From Coprinopsis marcescibilis (lineage: Eukaryota; Basidiomycota; Agaricomycetes; Agaricales; Psathyrellaceae), in contig ML210164.1 in the NCBI GenBank assembly GCA_004369085.1, positions 25,675 to 89,674 on the forward strand: a stretch of DNA of 64,000 bases. The letters are read 5' to 3'. Position 1 is the stretch's first letter. Every line of letters begins with the position of its first letter. A model generated the notes under the pieces. That model had not been told where the DNA came from. It saw only the letters and a program-made list of their open reading frames with translations, and made no database searches. The position numbers and the translations under genes were made by a program. Positions 1 through 11,967 of this stretch are shown piece after piece.

Positions 1-550
1 CGGAAGTTGTGCGTGCAGCAGCAAAAGAGTCGTTCCTCCCACTAACTTTGATGCTCCCCACCTGCGTTTTACCTGGGTTTGACTTCTCTATATTTTGGTG
101 GATATTGCACTTAGTAGTATTCAAAATACCGCTGCACTTTTAAGCTGATTTTAAATTTGAATTGTTGGGAAAGTTTCTCCTTCTATGGTACTAACACATG
201 CGTGTTCAGAATATTGGCATTGGGATTGTATGTACAGATAGAAGTGTAACGCTCTAATGCGCTGTGAAACCAGACATGTACTAGTCCAAGCTCAATGTGA
301 GTCCATGTCCTAGTAGTGGGAATGTAGCTTAGACACTAGAGTAGCTACAGGCTACAGCCCGGCCTCGGCTTGGTTTGTGACCCGCGGCGCGGCTGCCAAA
401 ATCTTTCGTCTTCGCCTTTCCGCGAATGCCTTTCCAGCGTTCTTCCCCTTCTTCTTTGTTAGGGACGATGAGGATTGTTCCGTGAGGTTCTTGTGGTGCT
501 GAGGGAAAATCATCCTATAAACGAACGAAAGTCAGATTTCCTCACCATGG
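1..550. other. No gene seen at the left edge
   Basis: I see no open frame longer than a few dozen codons that looks coding here. The tail of the broken DUF6698-like gene on the minus strand ends at 551-553, so this stretch lies downstream of it. Confidence 0.5.
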
Positions 551-1775
551 TCACTGCCATCGGTGCACTGACAAGTTCCACCATTCTAGCAGGGCGTTTA
601 CTTCTTCTTTGTCCGCAGGATCCCGCAGAAACTTTAACAAGTGGTCGTAGAATTTCTGGCTCTCCTCGACTGCTTCTGCCAGCTGGAAACTTGTAGTGGC
701 ACTTAATGTGAATTTAACCTAACAACATGAGGGTCCCAGCAAATCAACTGTAAACTGTGCTTGACTTACATGCATCGCGACATATGCAAGTGACTCCAGA
801 GTCACCAATTTCATGTCATGGAGTTGCGAATTAGAGGAACGCTTGGCTCTGGTGGGTTGTCTGTCACAGTCAGCCGAGCTAGGTGAAGTAAATATATGTT
901 TATAGCACTGGGACATACAATTTGGTTATTGCCATGTTATTATTACACAAGCTAGAGTTATAGCATACCTTGACACAAGGGTAGCCACGCATAAATCCGA
1001 CCCAAGGATCACTTTCATTGTATTTGTAATCCTCATATAAGAACATTGGCTAGGGGTACATCCCGTCTTCGTCTGACTCAAACGGATTGACTCTGTTGGA
1101 GGCGAGGTCAGCGCGGACACTGTCAGAGAGCTGAGGTTAGCTCATCCTTGTAAAGTCTCGCCAACTCACTTGGGGTCTTCCCAGTCATAGTCGACTGGAC
1201 ACAAAAGTTTTCCTGTCCAATAATTGGTGAATCCACAAAAACACTTGTCAGATGAGATCGGTGGTGATAGGGGCTTCCCATCCTTGTGAATCCACTTTTC
1301 AATATTGGGTCTTGACACCTTTTGCATCTGTTGATCGAGCAGTGGCAATTCCCTTTCCAATCTAGCGATTCAAAAGAGTGTCAAGCGAGAATATCACAAT
1401 GAAGGGAAGGGAATGCCCAATTCACCTGCACAGAGACACTGACAATTTCTTCAGGTGTTGCCCCAAGCAGACGCCTCTTCAGGGTTTTGTTCATTTCCAG
1501 AAGCTTCGCAAACAGATATCGATCGTCTGAGGGATGCCTGCATGAATATGGGTCAGTAATCAATATGGGATGGTCATGGAGAAGTTGTACTGTTCAGTGA
1601 TTGCCAGCCCATTAGTACCATTGGGAGTCTGGAGTCCCAGCATTTGGGTTATCCCATCACACAGAAGCCCACGTATATCTGGAAAGGCACACACTGTCCT
1701 TCCAAAGTGCTTTCCATCAGCAACAAGGGTGTCAGACTTCTTCCTGTTGAAAAGATGACCCAAGCACTGTCAATA
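551..1775 (-). pseudogene. DUF6698-like gene relic (frameshifted)
   Basis: Translated minus-strand pieces follow one another in the order expected of the DUF6698 family of basidiomycete proteins of unknown function. They include HFGRTVCAFPDIRGLLCDGI (about 1650-1700), HPSDDRYLFAKLLEMNKTL (about 1480-1530), KLLCPVDYDWEDPK (about 1166-1210), YKHIFTSPSSAD (about 870-905) and FYDHLLKFLRDPADKEEV (about 590-640), with a stop at 551-553. The frame is broken by one base near 1563, where a TGA follows IPY before ITDPYS, and again near 1300 between GVKTQY and EKWIH. Plausible introns lie near 1366-1433 and 1100-1165. The two shifts make it a pseudogene unless they are sequencing errors. The family name rests on remembered consensus and was not searched. 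The 5' end is not resolved. Confidence 0.6.
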
Positions 1776-3631
1776 TCTGAGTCATGCCGACATCCGAATA
1801 AAGCCATAATGTACATACATAAACTTTGCTTGAAAGGTGGGATGTGTGACAAGGCCTATGAGAGTTCAAGCATCCACTGTCATGGGGAGTGAGCCAACAA
1901 CTTCCAAGTCTCCAGTGCAGCAACCCTGTTCACAACACGTTTGTTGTTGGCTAGGAACAGTGGTTGAGTTTGGGCAAATGTAGGAAGAAGATGAGGGGGC
2001 TGAGTTACTGTGTGGTGCTGGCATTGCATTGAACTTGGTTGCGGCACATAGAGTAGTGGAGAAAACAAATATTCAAAGTGCAGATGGTGTCAAGTTGATC
2101 TAAGCCCTGAGTATTAGTAGCACCAGAAGTCGGAGCCTCCCGCGATCATACTTTTCCAAGCGATGCTAATCAAGAGGGCACTGCACTCAGGCTGGGGCAG
2201 TGAAACACTAATATCTGGAATAGCGGATGATCATTCCGAGTCAACTTGAATTGTACCGTAGAAGACCTGGCGGACACTCACCAACCCACCATTCACTGTG
2301 GCTTTCAGGTTGGCCATGCTCCAGTATGTTTCTGTAACCACTTGAATTCAATTGCTACAGAATCGATTACGGAAACGATGATGGCAGGACGATGGGGGTA
2401 TCATTCTACTGGCAGCGCCACTCTAGCAGCACTTCCAAACAAACTTTGAAGTTGAGACTCCAACCCAAATTAGGTCAGTACACTCGTGACATCTGCGAGC
2501 AAGAGTGGCTATCCCACTGGCAGTTCCCTCTACATCACTTCATACCAAACGTTGGTTGATGACTGCTGCAATTCAAATGTCACCGAATACTGGTACTATA
2601 GTACTCCAGTCTCCGCACAACATAGCCCCCAAGTCATGGATTTCTTCACAGCCCTTGGACCGACAACTATTGAATACTGGTACCCACTGGCAGCAGGAAC
2701 AAGGGTGGCACTGGTAGAGTCGACTAGTACTACTACTCGTAGCAACTTGAAGTTGAGTGACCATTGTTCCGAGTCCTGCGATGACTCATTCCGGGTAAAC
2801 TAGTACTACCTCTGCGCCCTGCTTGCACAGCACTAATTTGCGATAAATAATGGGTCTTTCAAGTTCACCAATAATCTGCCTTCTTCTCAAGTCCCATTAA
2901 TCCCTCTTCATGTCCACCCAAGCATATCAAGAGCATGCCCCTCACAATTCACAAAGAACAGGTAAGAGAACAGTTCATGCACCTTCTCAAGATGTCCCAG
3001 ACTAGGTCATGGATGGAGGGAGATGTGGTATTCGTTCTGCATTACGACTCTTCCATTCAAGAATTGGCCGTTTGGTTTTGGTATGTCGTTGCATTACCTG
3101 CAGTATATATCACTGACGTTGAGGTCTTGATGAACCAAGGCCTTGCACCGGAGATTGCAAACACCTGGCACCTGAAGCATTACTTCAACATCGTGTTGCC
3201 TTTCGCTTCGCATTGCCCAGCTGCTTCTGTGCACACATTGATAATAGTGTTTACTTGGAGTGCCATCTTAAGGAGGTAAAACCCACTGGAGGGGATGGAA
3301 CCGCGCCCCTTGAATACGCTTTTGAGTGCGCTCAACAGTGCTGCGGCTATTATGGTAAGTCTCACGAGTTGAATGCATTTTATACCCTACAAATTGATGT
3401 CCTTCTCGTGCCTGATGGAGTACTAATTACCCCATTCTACAATAACAAGAAAACTTGCTCCCTTCCGAACGAATATCACAGTAAGGTCATCATCACCAGC
3501 AGCATGATGAAGCTAACCTCCACCTTTCCTCACGTCTTTTAGCCACACCACTAGATCTAAATCCGTCTGATCGTCTTCCTTCAAACCTTGAACTGACCGA
3601 ATATGGCATTCATTGTCCAAACTCGGGGTAT
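1776..3631. other. No recognisable gene; short open frames only
   Basis: Several plus-strand frames of 60-115 codons overlap here (for example 2486-2803 and 2935-3279). None has a recognisable domain, signal peptide or consistent splice signals. The stretch may hold eroded exons, but I cannot assemble them. Confidence 0.4.
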
Positions 3632-4183
3632 TTGCCGAGGAGTTCAGAAGGGGGGCTTACTTCTGAGGGGTCAATGTCAGGAATTGTGACTCTGCTCAGA
3701 ACACCCATCCGCCCAACTGCAAAGGCTGAGGGTCCAAAACCCAGTGGGCAAAAAAGGAAATATGCGAGTAAGTCCCTTATATCTGTTACAAGGGCATCAT
3801 CTCTGATCATGTTGGCAGGACTTTCTCAAGGAGATCCCACGGATCCTTTTGAGGAAACACTCGAAACGATCGAGGCTTTGATGCAGTCCAAAAGGCATTT
3901 CAAGAGCCTCCTTCATTATGGGGTCTCTGAATGGCGGTTCTGGAAGATTTTTGTCCAGTGTATCCGGTGCAAGGATGTTGTACCCACCTATCTCTTCCCT
4001 GTCCATCTCTGTGACAGGCCTGGGGCCGTAAAAAGAAGGGTATCATCACCTTGCCAAGAAGAATGCCATTGCAAGTGCAGATTTGTTGAGTGTCCTTCAG
4101 ACAAAGTGCCTGAGGTGCTTTCTGAGGACGAATTGCCTGCACTGTCTGATATTCTCAACAACATGAAGTCAAAGGGGACCTGA
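3632..4183 (+). CDS. Unrecognised open frame, 183 codons
   Basis: The frame is uninterrupted to a stop at 4181-4183. Its first in-frame ATG is at 3674, so any protein from that start would have about 169 residues. The N-terminal third is Ser/Pro/Lys rich. A short Cys cluster of pattern CQEECHCKC sits around 4053-4080, and the C-terminus is acidic, then basic. I recognise no family. It lies in a stretch with other weak frames and a pseudogene, so it may be one exon of a larger gene, or the eroded interior of a mobile element. No upstream promoter is evident. Confidence 0.3.
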   Translation: MPRSSEGGLTSEGSMSGIVTLLRTPIRPTAKAEGPKPSGQKRKYASKSLISVTRASSLIMLAGLSQGDPTDPFEETLETIEALMQSKRHFKSLLHYGVSEWRFWKIFVQCIRCKDVVPTYLFPVHLCDRPGAVKRRVSSPCQEECHCKCRFVECPSDKVPEVLSEDELPALSDILNNMKSKGT

Positions 4184-4445
4184 TGTTTCACTACCTCTGT
4201 ATCGTTGGTATTCTGGTTACCATAGGACTATTGGACCTGTATCTTGCTGGACATTTTCCCGTTTGTTTTGACACTCCTAACACTGTGGGCCGCACTTGTA
4301 ACAAAGCTTGAATGATCAATTTGTTGTAATGGGATGATTGCATGGGTGACAATAATTTACAATTGAGGATGATACACATGTGTTACAGTTGAGATTGATC
4401 TCCAAGAAGTATAGGATTTGATGCTTAAGAGGGTAGGCCAGAAGA

Positions 4446-5024
4446 TTAGCAAAAGTCAAAAATAAAGCAATAAAGCGGTATGCTCAAAGAACGGGGAAAA
4501 ACATGTATATGATCCATGTGATAAATATATGGATGTGGTTGTTGGCTATGAGAATAATGAAGGGTAGGTACAGGCGCCTTTGAGAGGAGAAGGTGGGGCT
4601 GTGAGGATGAAGAGACAGAGGCTTGCAGATTAGCATACAAGATCCTGGGCAACGCAGGCCGATGGTGAGCACAGGTCAATACCTGATAAAGTGCCAGTGG
4701 GTCAGCATGTGTGCTCACGAGTGGAAATCCATGGCTGTGCTTACCGTTCAATTCGAGGAGGAAATCAAGCACACCAAGGGAATAGTGACTTGTCTTTGAC
4801 GATAACTCATAGCGGAGTTCTCGAAGGTGTTCGTCTTGCTGCCTCAATTTATTGGCCAGTTCGACATTCTGCAGATCTCGACACCATAAGTGATGCAGCA
4901 CTTTTTGGTCCAATATCAGGAGCCTCATAGCATCGTTACTCCTGAACATTGGCCCCCACGGCTCCAGACGACGACGGTTCCGACAAGACTTGCATCTATT
5001 GCAGGCAGGCACTTTGCAAGACAT
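4446..5024 (-). CDS. Unrecognised Cys/Arg-rich, coiled-coil-like open frame
   Basis: The frame runs 192 codons from an ATG at 5022-5024. Residues 3-15 hold closely spaced Cys and Arg (CNRCKSCRNRRR), which suggests the end of a zinc-binding cluster. Residues 50-75 (LANKLRQQDEHLRELRYEL) look like a short coiled coil. The last third is low in structure and ends in hydrophobic residues, and may be read-through into noncoding sequence. An upstream exon is possible. I do not recognise the family, and it could be a relic like its neighbours. Confidence 0.35.
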   Translation of the reverse strand: MSCKVPACNRCKSCRNRRRLEPWGPMFRSNDAMRLLILDQKVLHHLWCRDLQNVELANKLRQQDEHLRELRYELSSKTSHYSLGVLDFLLELNGKHSHGFPLVSTHADPLALYQVLTCAHHRPALPRILYANLQASVSSSSQPHLLLSKAPVPTLHYSHSQQPHPYIYHMDHIHVFPRSLSIPLYCFIFDFC

Positions 5025-8000
5025 GCATCAGGCCTCTGTGTCTGTGTCAAAATCCCATGTGGGTCTCGTGCCATACATTCTGTTAAACAGACATCACACT
5101 CTTAACCTTGGCTTTTGCCATGTTCTTCATCTTACTTACTAGGCTATTCGTTCAGTGTATACTTTGGCTTTTATTCTTGGTGCATTCTATCCCCTGCTAA
5201 CTCGGCTTTCATTCTTGATGCATTCTATCCTCAACTCACCATCATTTGTTATTCATGCACATAGTAATTCTCCTTCACCATCTCTGTACTTACGACACTC
5301 AGGGACTTACGACTCACACGAACTTGGCTAGTGCTCCTGACCTCATATTGATACCACCATTGCACATAAATGTACTCTTACCAGTTGTACCCCCTGCACA
5401 TATTAATCAAACCACTCTGATAGAACTTGTACGCACGACATATTGGAAACGATAAGTCACGAGACTGGTCCCCTGATGACTAGGGGACAATGGCCAAGAA
5501 ACCGTGGGAAACACATCGGAATATTACTATACCAGTGGTTCAACTTGAACCCCCAAGTCTCTACTAGTCTGTGCGGTCATCTTGCTCTGGTCGTTCCCTC
5601 GACGATATCGTTACTCTTCCTCTTGATCATGGACCACCGGCAACTTGGTGAATTCACCCTATCAGCCAAGAACATACTCTCCCCGCCTCCCTTTTCTGGC
5701 GATTGTTGTCTCCCCAAAGGACCAGACACAATTTGAGACAATGACGGTCTCTTGCTATTATTCTTCTTGCAGATGGTACCATAACCTGCCCCACCATCTT
5801 TTGCTGGACCCGAGGAGACAAGACAGCTCGTAACAGTTCAAGCACGACCAATGCTACTCAATAAGGGCTTGGTCGAGGCTAGTCTGTCTCCCATGTCGGG
5901 AGAGGGGTGTCCCTGCTGCAGGACTCGAATTGCACATTGAGCGTGTCCTCCATGACTCCAAGATCAACAAATCCATGAAATCGTCCCCGTCAGTGACAAC
6001 TGCCCTCATCAAGCAAAACACCATCTTCACCACCAAGCCCAGTGTCCTCATTCGAGTCTTTGAGCATGGGTGTGCTTGTACTGAGGATGACAACTTGCTC
6101 ACCAAGTCGGAGCTCCATGACATCTCTCCCACTTCTCGTGGTGTTCCTTGTTAGCTGGGGGCAATGCTTTCTGTGTTACAGGGCACAGTTGGATTACGTC
6201 TGCCACCCATTCAAAATAAATTAGGTCAGTTGGGGAATTTCTGGTAACGATCACATTTTCGCTAACCGTACCTGTAGTTCATCTGAACAATGGAAGGTGA
6301 CCTACGAAGTGAGGCAGAGCTGGCTCAGCTCAAATTTCAATGATACAACTTGGCACAAATCACCTTGAAGACTCAATAATTGCTGCAGTTCGAGTTGCTG
6401 GCAATGCAGCTTTATTCTGCACTATCGCCCTCCTCTCCTGGCTAATCTGGTAGCTGAGTGTACACAGCCAATTAACTCTGTGACTCCAAGGTCGACACAT
6501 CCACAAAATCGTTGTTGTTGGTGGTGGCTGCCTTCATCAAGTGAAACACCACCAATTCCTCCCTACCTGCTGCCAACCAACCCAGTGACCTCATTCGAGC
6601 ATGGGCATGCTCATACCGAGGACGATCACTTGCCCAACAAGTCGGAGCTCCCTGACATCCCTCCTGCTTCTTGTGGCGCTCTTTGCTAGCTTGGGTGGGC
6701 GGGGGTTATCATGTTTTCTGTGTTTCTCTCCTGGCTAATCCAGTAGCTGAGTGTACACCAAGACTCCAAGGTCAACACAGCCACAAAATCATCCCCATCG
6801 GTGGGCTCGGCCAGTATCCTGTTGTGTCCAGCTCGTTTACTTAACATTCAAAGTTTGCACGCTACTCGAATGGTCCGGCTGAAGCCAATCGATGCTCCAC
6901 ATTGGGAGATCAGGGGGTGTCCGTTGCGAGCAGTCCAGGCATGGATATGGTCGTGGTGGCTGCTTGGGGCTAAAGTGGTCATGTCAAGTGTATATCCCGA
7001 CGCTTCACAAATCGTGTTGAACAAAGTAGTGCAATGATGGGCACTGCCCCCGATCAGGAAAGGAACAGGGGCGGGCAATTCATCCCATCACGATGTGCCA
7101 AGCAGTAGCAAACTCACCCCTCCAAACCTATTCATCATGACATACGACTCAGAAATCCTCTGAAGCACAGCTCAACAAACCCAACAACATGAAATGCATG
7201 TCAAGTCAGTCAGAGGCAGTCTTGAAGCGCCATTTGGAAAGGGAAGGGAAGAAGATGGGCCAAATAATTGCTAAAAGGTTCGTGGCTTCTGCACAGAGGA
7301 CCGACAGTGCCGGGGAGGGACTCATTGTGGGTTGAATAGGCTGTCTAGGGACTACGCAAGCGATAAAGCAAAGGTGCTGGCGGAAATACACCCCAGTTCA
7401 CTCAAGTAAGGCAATGGATTCTGTTCGAAAACAACAAAGCTAATGCATCTTGCAGGGTGAAATTGGTCGCGGAATCTGTTCGGAAAGGCTGACCTGCACG
7501 ATCCTTGGCGAACAGAGGACATGGATTGGGCCAGCCTGTATTGGTGATGGGGATTGTCACAGGACTCGCAACATTAGCTGGAGCTTATGCTTGGACTGGG
7601 AGAGCACGGCATGTTCATGGATCTACTGTGTCAGGCTTGGCAGCCGCAAATTCAACTGGTGTTGAACAAGGGGACAGAGGGTTGGCGAAAGAATGATTGG
7701 AAGATAAATCAGCGACTCCTCGAGAAGGGGCAGATGGCAGTGTTGGGTTGGGATGGACTGTTGTTGGTCTATCACCAACATAGAATGCGACCACCACGAA
7801 GAAGCATGGTATTTTTGTTATTACAATATATCAGAGAATAACAACTTTTTTTTGCTCTCAATCACCAAACCTGCCCCATCAGTCCAGAGCTTGCTTGGAC
7901 TTCCCTCACCCCTCCAAAGTGGAGGCCAACTAGAGAAACCCGCCACTCGGATGGACATTCACTGTCTGATTAACCCTTTTGAGGATGGGTTGCACTGGTC

Positions 8001-8500
8001 AGCCTTCTAGCCCTTCTACTATTAGTATCAGGGGTTGTCACCAACACCATTCAGTACGATGTAAGATTATCCAATCCTGCATTGTCAATTGGACATCCCA
8101 ATTACCAAAATCCCACACATCCTACATATAGAGAGCATCTACTGTGCTGTCGCATTTGGGGTCAAATCCGCCGTGTGTTCACTGCTCAATCATTTTTCTT
8201 CAAATGTTAACGCTTCCCAGTCGTCTTTTTCAGAATCTTCACTAGCACTCCTCATCTAAATTATTGTTTAAGGCACTTGATTTTGATCCATTTTCTGGCA
8301 AAGTGAATAATCCCTTCTGTGTTTATCATAGTTTCCCAAAATTATATTCCTCTTGGGCTCTCATATATGCATCAGGTTTGCGCCTCGCATCATTCCGTCA
8401 CCCTGGCTGGCTGTTGTCCAAATCCTTTTTTTTTTTGAGGTCCAACTTCAACCCGGTGCACTGAGTCAGTTATCTGAACATTTACACATGCACTTGGAAC
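5025..8500. other. Gene-poor stretch with relics
   Basis: Only short frames in conflicting phases are seen. A diverged repeat (annotated separately) occupies part of 5947-6810. Nothing else here can be assigned. Confidence 0.4.
5947..6810. repeat. Diverged direct repeat, two to three copies
   Basis: Similar blocks recur in the same orientation. The block starting TGACTCCAAGATCAACA (5953) resembles TGACTCCAAGGTCGACA (6480) and GACTCCAAGGTCAACAC (about 6763). The motif GAGCATGGG.TG.T....CTGAGGAYGA is shared at about 6062 and 6598, and AGTCGGAGCTCC at about 6106 and 6640. The phrase CTGGCTAAT..GTAGCTGAGTG occurs at about 6437 and 6728, a period of about 291 bases. The copies keep related short open frames, suggesting descent from a coding segment. 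Divergence is high, so this is an old duplication. Confidence 0.5.
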
Positions 8501-8533
8501 TTGATCCTTCCAAAAATAAGAGCATTGAGACTG

Positions 8534-9376
8534 ATGCCAGCAATGCCAGCTGCGATTCTACTGAATCAGCCGACCATGCTGCTAAGTTCACACGACACCT
8601 CCGGGGAGGGTCAATCTCAGCTGTCACAATTGCTGCAGCCCCTTGACTCGGAGACACTGATGCGCCATTTTCTCATCCGAGGCTGTCATTCTAGGGATCG
8701 TTACATTTACCATCATGGCAGTGCAGGGATACTGCTCGGGCCAAGCGTGCAGGTATTTACATGCTTGTTGGGACATTCATTTGTTACACACTTCTCTTCC
8801 CACTCTCTTCCCTGTCTCACTTCTAAGTCCTGCATGCCTCAATTCCCAAAGAGCCAACACTGCAATTTGGAGCATATCCCCAGGCCCTGTAACAGCTTTA
8901 TGATCTTCTCTGAGTACCTGCGTAAAGCATGGAAGGAGAACCCCCAGATTATTCCCGTGGAGTACCTGCCTCTTCTTTTCAACAAGGATGGTATCATAGT
9001 CTTTAAGCAGAATGTTGTCCTCCCTCTTGTCAGCAGTATTTGGAAGGGCTTATCAAACACAGAACAGGGGTTGTTCGTGGACCTCACCAGAGAAGATTCT
9101 TGGTTGCACGCACTAAAATACCCCGACTACCAGTATCAGCCCAAAGTCAATCAGAGGAGCCGGAATACCCCTGAATGTCTTCCAACGACTTGTAATGTCG
9201 AAGGAGAAGGAGAGCCTGGAGGAGTTATAATTTTATGCCCGGGAATCTGCAGTACCAATGATGTGCAGCTTGTAACAGCGCTACCTCAGCTACCAGCCAC
9301 ACATGCGGTACAGATGGAGAGAAAGCAGGTTATGTCACGGTCTCAATTGTATGCGATGGAAATCCTTCAGCTGTAA
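8534..9376 (+). CDS. HMG-box protein (MATA-HMG-like), structure incomplete
   Basis: The frame contains an HMG DNA-binding box split by extra residues. It opens with HIPRPCNSFMIFSEYLRKAW (about 8870-8930) and continues with IWKGLSNTEQGLFVDL (about 9039-9085) and ALKYPDYQYQPK (about 9110-9144). The PDYQYQPK ending is typical of fungal mating-type-like HMG boxes. Helix 1 and helix 2 are separated by about 30 extra residues, either a real insertion or an unspliced piece. I take the first in-frame ATG, 8534, as a provisional start. An intron around 8753-8827 is plausible, and a Pro-rich frame at 9400-9589 (...PLDPPITPLDKSV...) may be a 3' exon. Predicted role: nuclear DNA-binding regulator. Confidence 0.55.
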   Translation: MPAMPAAILLNQPTMLLSSHDTSGEGQSQLSQLLQPLDSETLMRHFLIRGCHSRDRYIYHHGSAGILLGPSVQVFTCLLGHSFVTHFSSHSLPCLTSKSCMPQFPKSQHCNLEHIPRPCNSFMIFSEYLRKAWKENPQIIPVEYLPLLFNKDGIIVFKQNVVLPLVSSIWKGLSNTEQGLFVDLTREDSWLHALKYPDYQYQPKVNQRSRNTPECLPTTCNVEGEGEPGGVIILCPGICSTNDVQLVTALPQLPATHAVQMERKQVMSRSQLYAMEILQL

Positions 9377-11967
9377 ATCAAACTTTACAGCCAAACATGG
9401 GTATAGCCCAGTCCTGACTTCTCCAATGAACAAGGTTCAGGCTTACCCACTTGATCCTCCCATCACCCCATTGGATAAGTCAGTCCTTGCCCCAGCTCCC
9501 CAGCCCCTGAGTGTTGACTTGGCAGGGCTTCAGAGCATTTTCAAGCCTTTCAACACCAATGATGATCAGGCGTTCCCAAGGCATTCCTAGATCAGCTGAT
9601 TTATAACTTGAAGATGGTCATGCCAGCCTCGGACTCTTCGCATCATGGTTCCACTCCCAAGGCATGGTCTATAGGCTGAGGGCTGCCACATACAGCTCCA
9701 GAGCTTTCAACACTTCCGCAGCTTGCCTTTAGCGCAGACGGACCTTACTTAAAGGACAGTGCTTTGATAGAAGAGGTTCTATACCAAGAGGTGCCACATT
9801 GGCCCATTTGTGGAACTGGATCTGATGAGTAAAAAGTCCGAATGATGGAAACCTGTGCATGGCCATTATCCGGCATAGCACTTGGAGATTTACACAAGCG
9901 AGTTTGGGTGCGAGCGGCAGCGAAGCCAAAGCGAAGCAATTTAGTAGAAGATACAATACATTAAATATAAGGACAACTGTAGATGAAATGGATTGTAATC
10001 TAGGTAAAATAAGTTCAATTCATAAAGACATCGTCGTTTTCCAGTGTGAATGGAGGGCTTCTGGAATGAGGTGTGCTGGTAGAACTTGGTCCTTGTATAG
10101 TCAGTGCTCCGAGCACAATTGGCGCAATGTTAGGAGGATTGAGGTGAGAGGCAGTCGAGAGACGTGTAAACTTTTGATGGAGGACGAGTGCTGACAGCGG
10201 ACTTTCACTGGAGCCCTCTCAGTATGGTTGGTGGGAACATCATGGATCAAATTCATGTGCGAGTGATGCATATCGATGAATCTCGACTCCTCTGATCGAA
10301 TCCGGGAGTTGCCAGCCCCATTGATGCACGCTCTCCCCTGTTTTTGCTGACACTCTGTCGAAATAATCGTTGTCTAGAAGGGCTGATAGTCGCGAAGATG
10401 CCCCAATTATTGCACACCCGGCAACCATATACCCACTCTACCCATGGGAAGTGGCAGTCACATGTTTCTAAGGTTATTTGTGACATGCAAGATGAAAAGG
10501 TTCTCTTTTGTATACTATATAGACTCTGCTGAGAACTTAGAATTCAGAAAGAGACCAAGTGAGCAATGACAATGTCTTCAGGGTGAAGAAAAACAGTTCA
10601 GACAATAAGGCTGGGATTTAGAGTTGTTTGGGAGTCTTTCTCAGGGTGCAGATACTTAGATGCTAGTGCAAGTCATAGATAAAGTGGTAGCACGTGTGGA
10701 AGCACCATTTCAGCTGGCTCAACGCCTGATGAAGCAGCTTGGCATGAGTTGTATTAAATAATCTAACTACCTGGCAAGACAATGGCAGGAGGTGCCAGCA
10801 CCTGAGCCTTAACTCAACTCCAAGTTTAGAATTTCCGTTGATGGCCTCCCCTATTACTGCAATCATGGATAATCTCAGGTCCTGAATACGAGTTAGTGGG
10901 GGTCTAATTTATCTGCTCTGTTTAGACGCTCGGATAAGCCATTGGAACTATAGTGAGATTCTGGAAGTTGTGCCTTTAGTGTTTGAATGAACAAAACAAT
11001 TAAACACCGCTTTTTTGTATTTCTGAGCGGGTAAACCATTATTCTGGGAGTACCTGAGGCATTTAAAATCAATTTAAGCTAAGATATCATGTTTAGAATG
11101 CAACAAATGGCCAGAAATGCCCGAAGACAAGTCTTTAGGTGAAGACCCCCTCCATCTCGGGTGTGGGAGGATTGGCCGGCAAGCCCCGGATTCCGACAGG
11201 TTCTGACTCGCGCGTGAATCTGATTTGAATTTCATCCACGACGCTCCCGCCGACCGTACTCTCAGTGCCGGGACAAACCATGCCACGCAAATTTCCCTAT
11301 TTAGGGGGGGGACCTCTCCATGGGAAGTATTCCAAGATCGGGAAATCGGGCACCTCTTGTTCTATACCCTTCAGGCTGGTTCAAGATGGCTGGAGCAGAC
11401 AATAAACCTGCGCCGGAGGTATCTGTCGGTGATGTTGATGACACCAAGCCAAAGGCTTCTAGCCCCTTGCAAGAGTTGTCCAATTTCGTGACCAGGGAGG
11501 CGTAGATGCTTTCAAGTGCACAGTGACTGTGCTCGGTGCCCTAGTGGTCTCGCACAAGTCTGTAGATGTCCCGGTTTACCGTTCTCCGTGTTTCGTGACG
11601 TGCCTCGGCTCTCTCTGCTACTAGCATCATCCTTTTCGCCCAGATACACTGCTGCCAGTACCTAATATTCCTTGCTCGTTACCATCTTCGTTGACTCCCA
11701 GCTTTCCTTCTCCATCGTTCCATACTTATACCACACCCTACCGATTAACAAGCAATTAACTAATTACGATGACAACCTTAGACGAGTCTCTTGAACGTTT
11801 TATGTATATGTCAATTTTATGTTGTACTATGAATTTTTCTTGGTCCTGCTATCACATTATATGTGTTCTTGGTATCTGGTGTCAGCGTGGCATAGCGGAC
11901 TGAAGGTTATGGCGTCTATGAAAGAGTCCATGGCAAAACTAAAAGTTGTCCATCGATAAGAAAGGCC
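9377..11967. other. Mostly empty; possible 3' exon of the HMG gene at its left end
   Basis: The left 200 bases carry a Pro-rich open frame ending at 9588-9590 that could belong to the HMG-box gene. From 9600 to 11967 I see only short frames without recognisable features. The last part lies downstream of the metallopeptidase gene on the minus strand. Confidence 0.4.

Noticed and set aside
5854..6132. Minus-strand frame with a hydrophobic stretch
   Set aside because: It is the antisense of the diverged repeat and is not kept in the second repeat copy.
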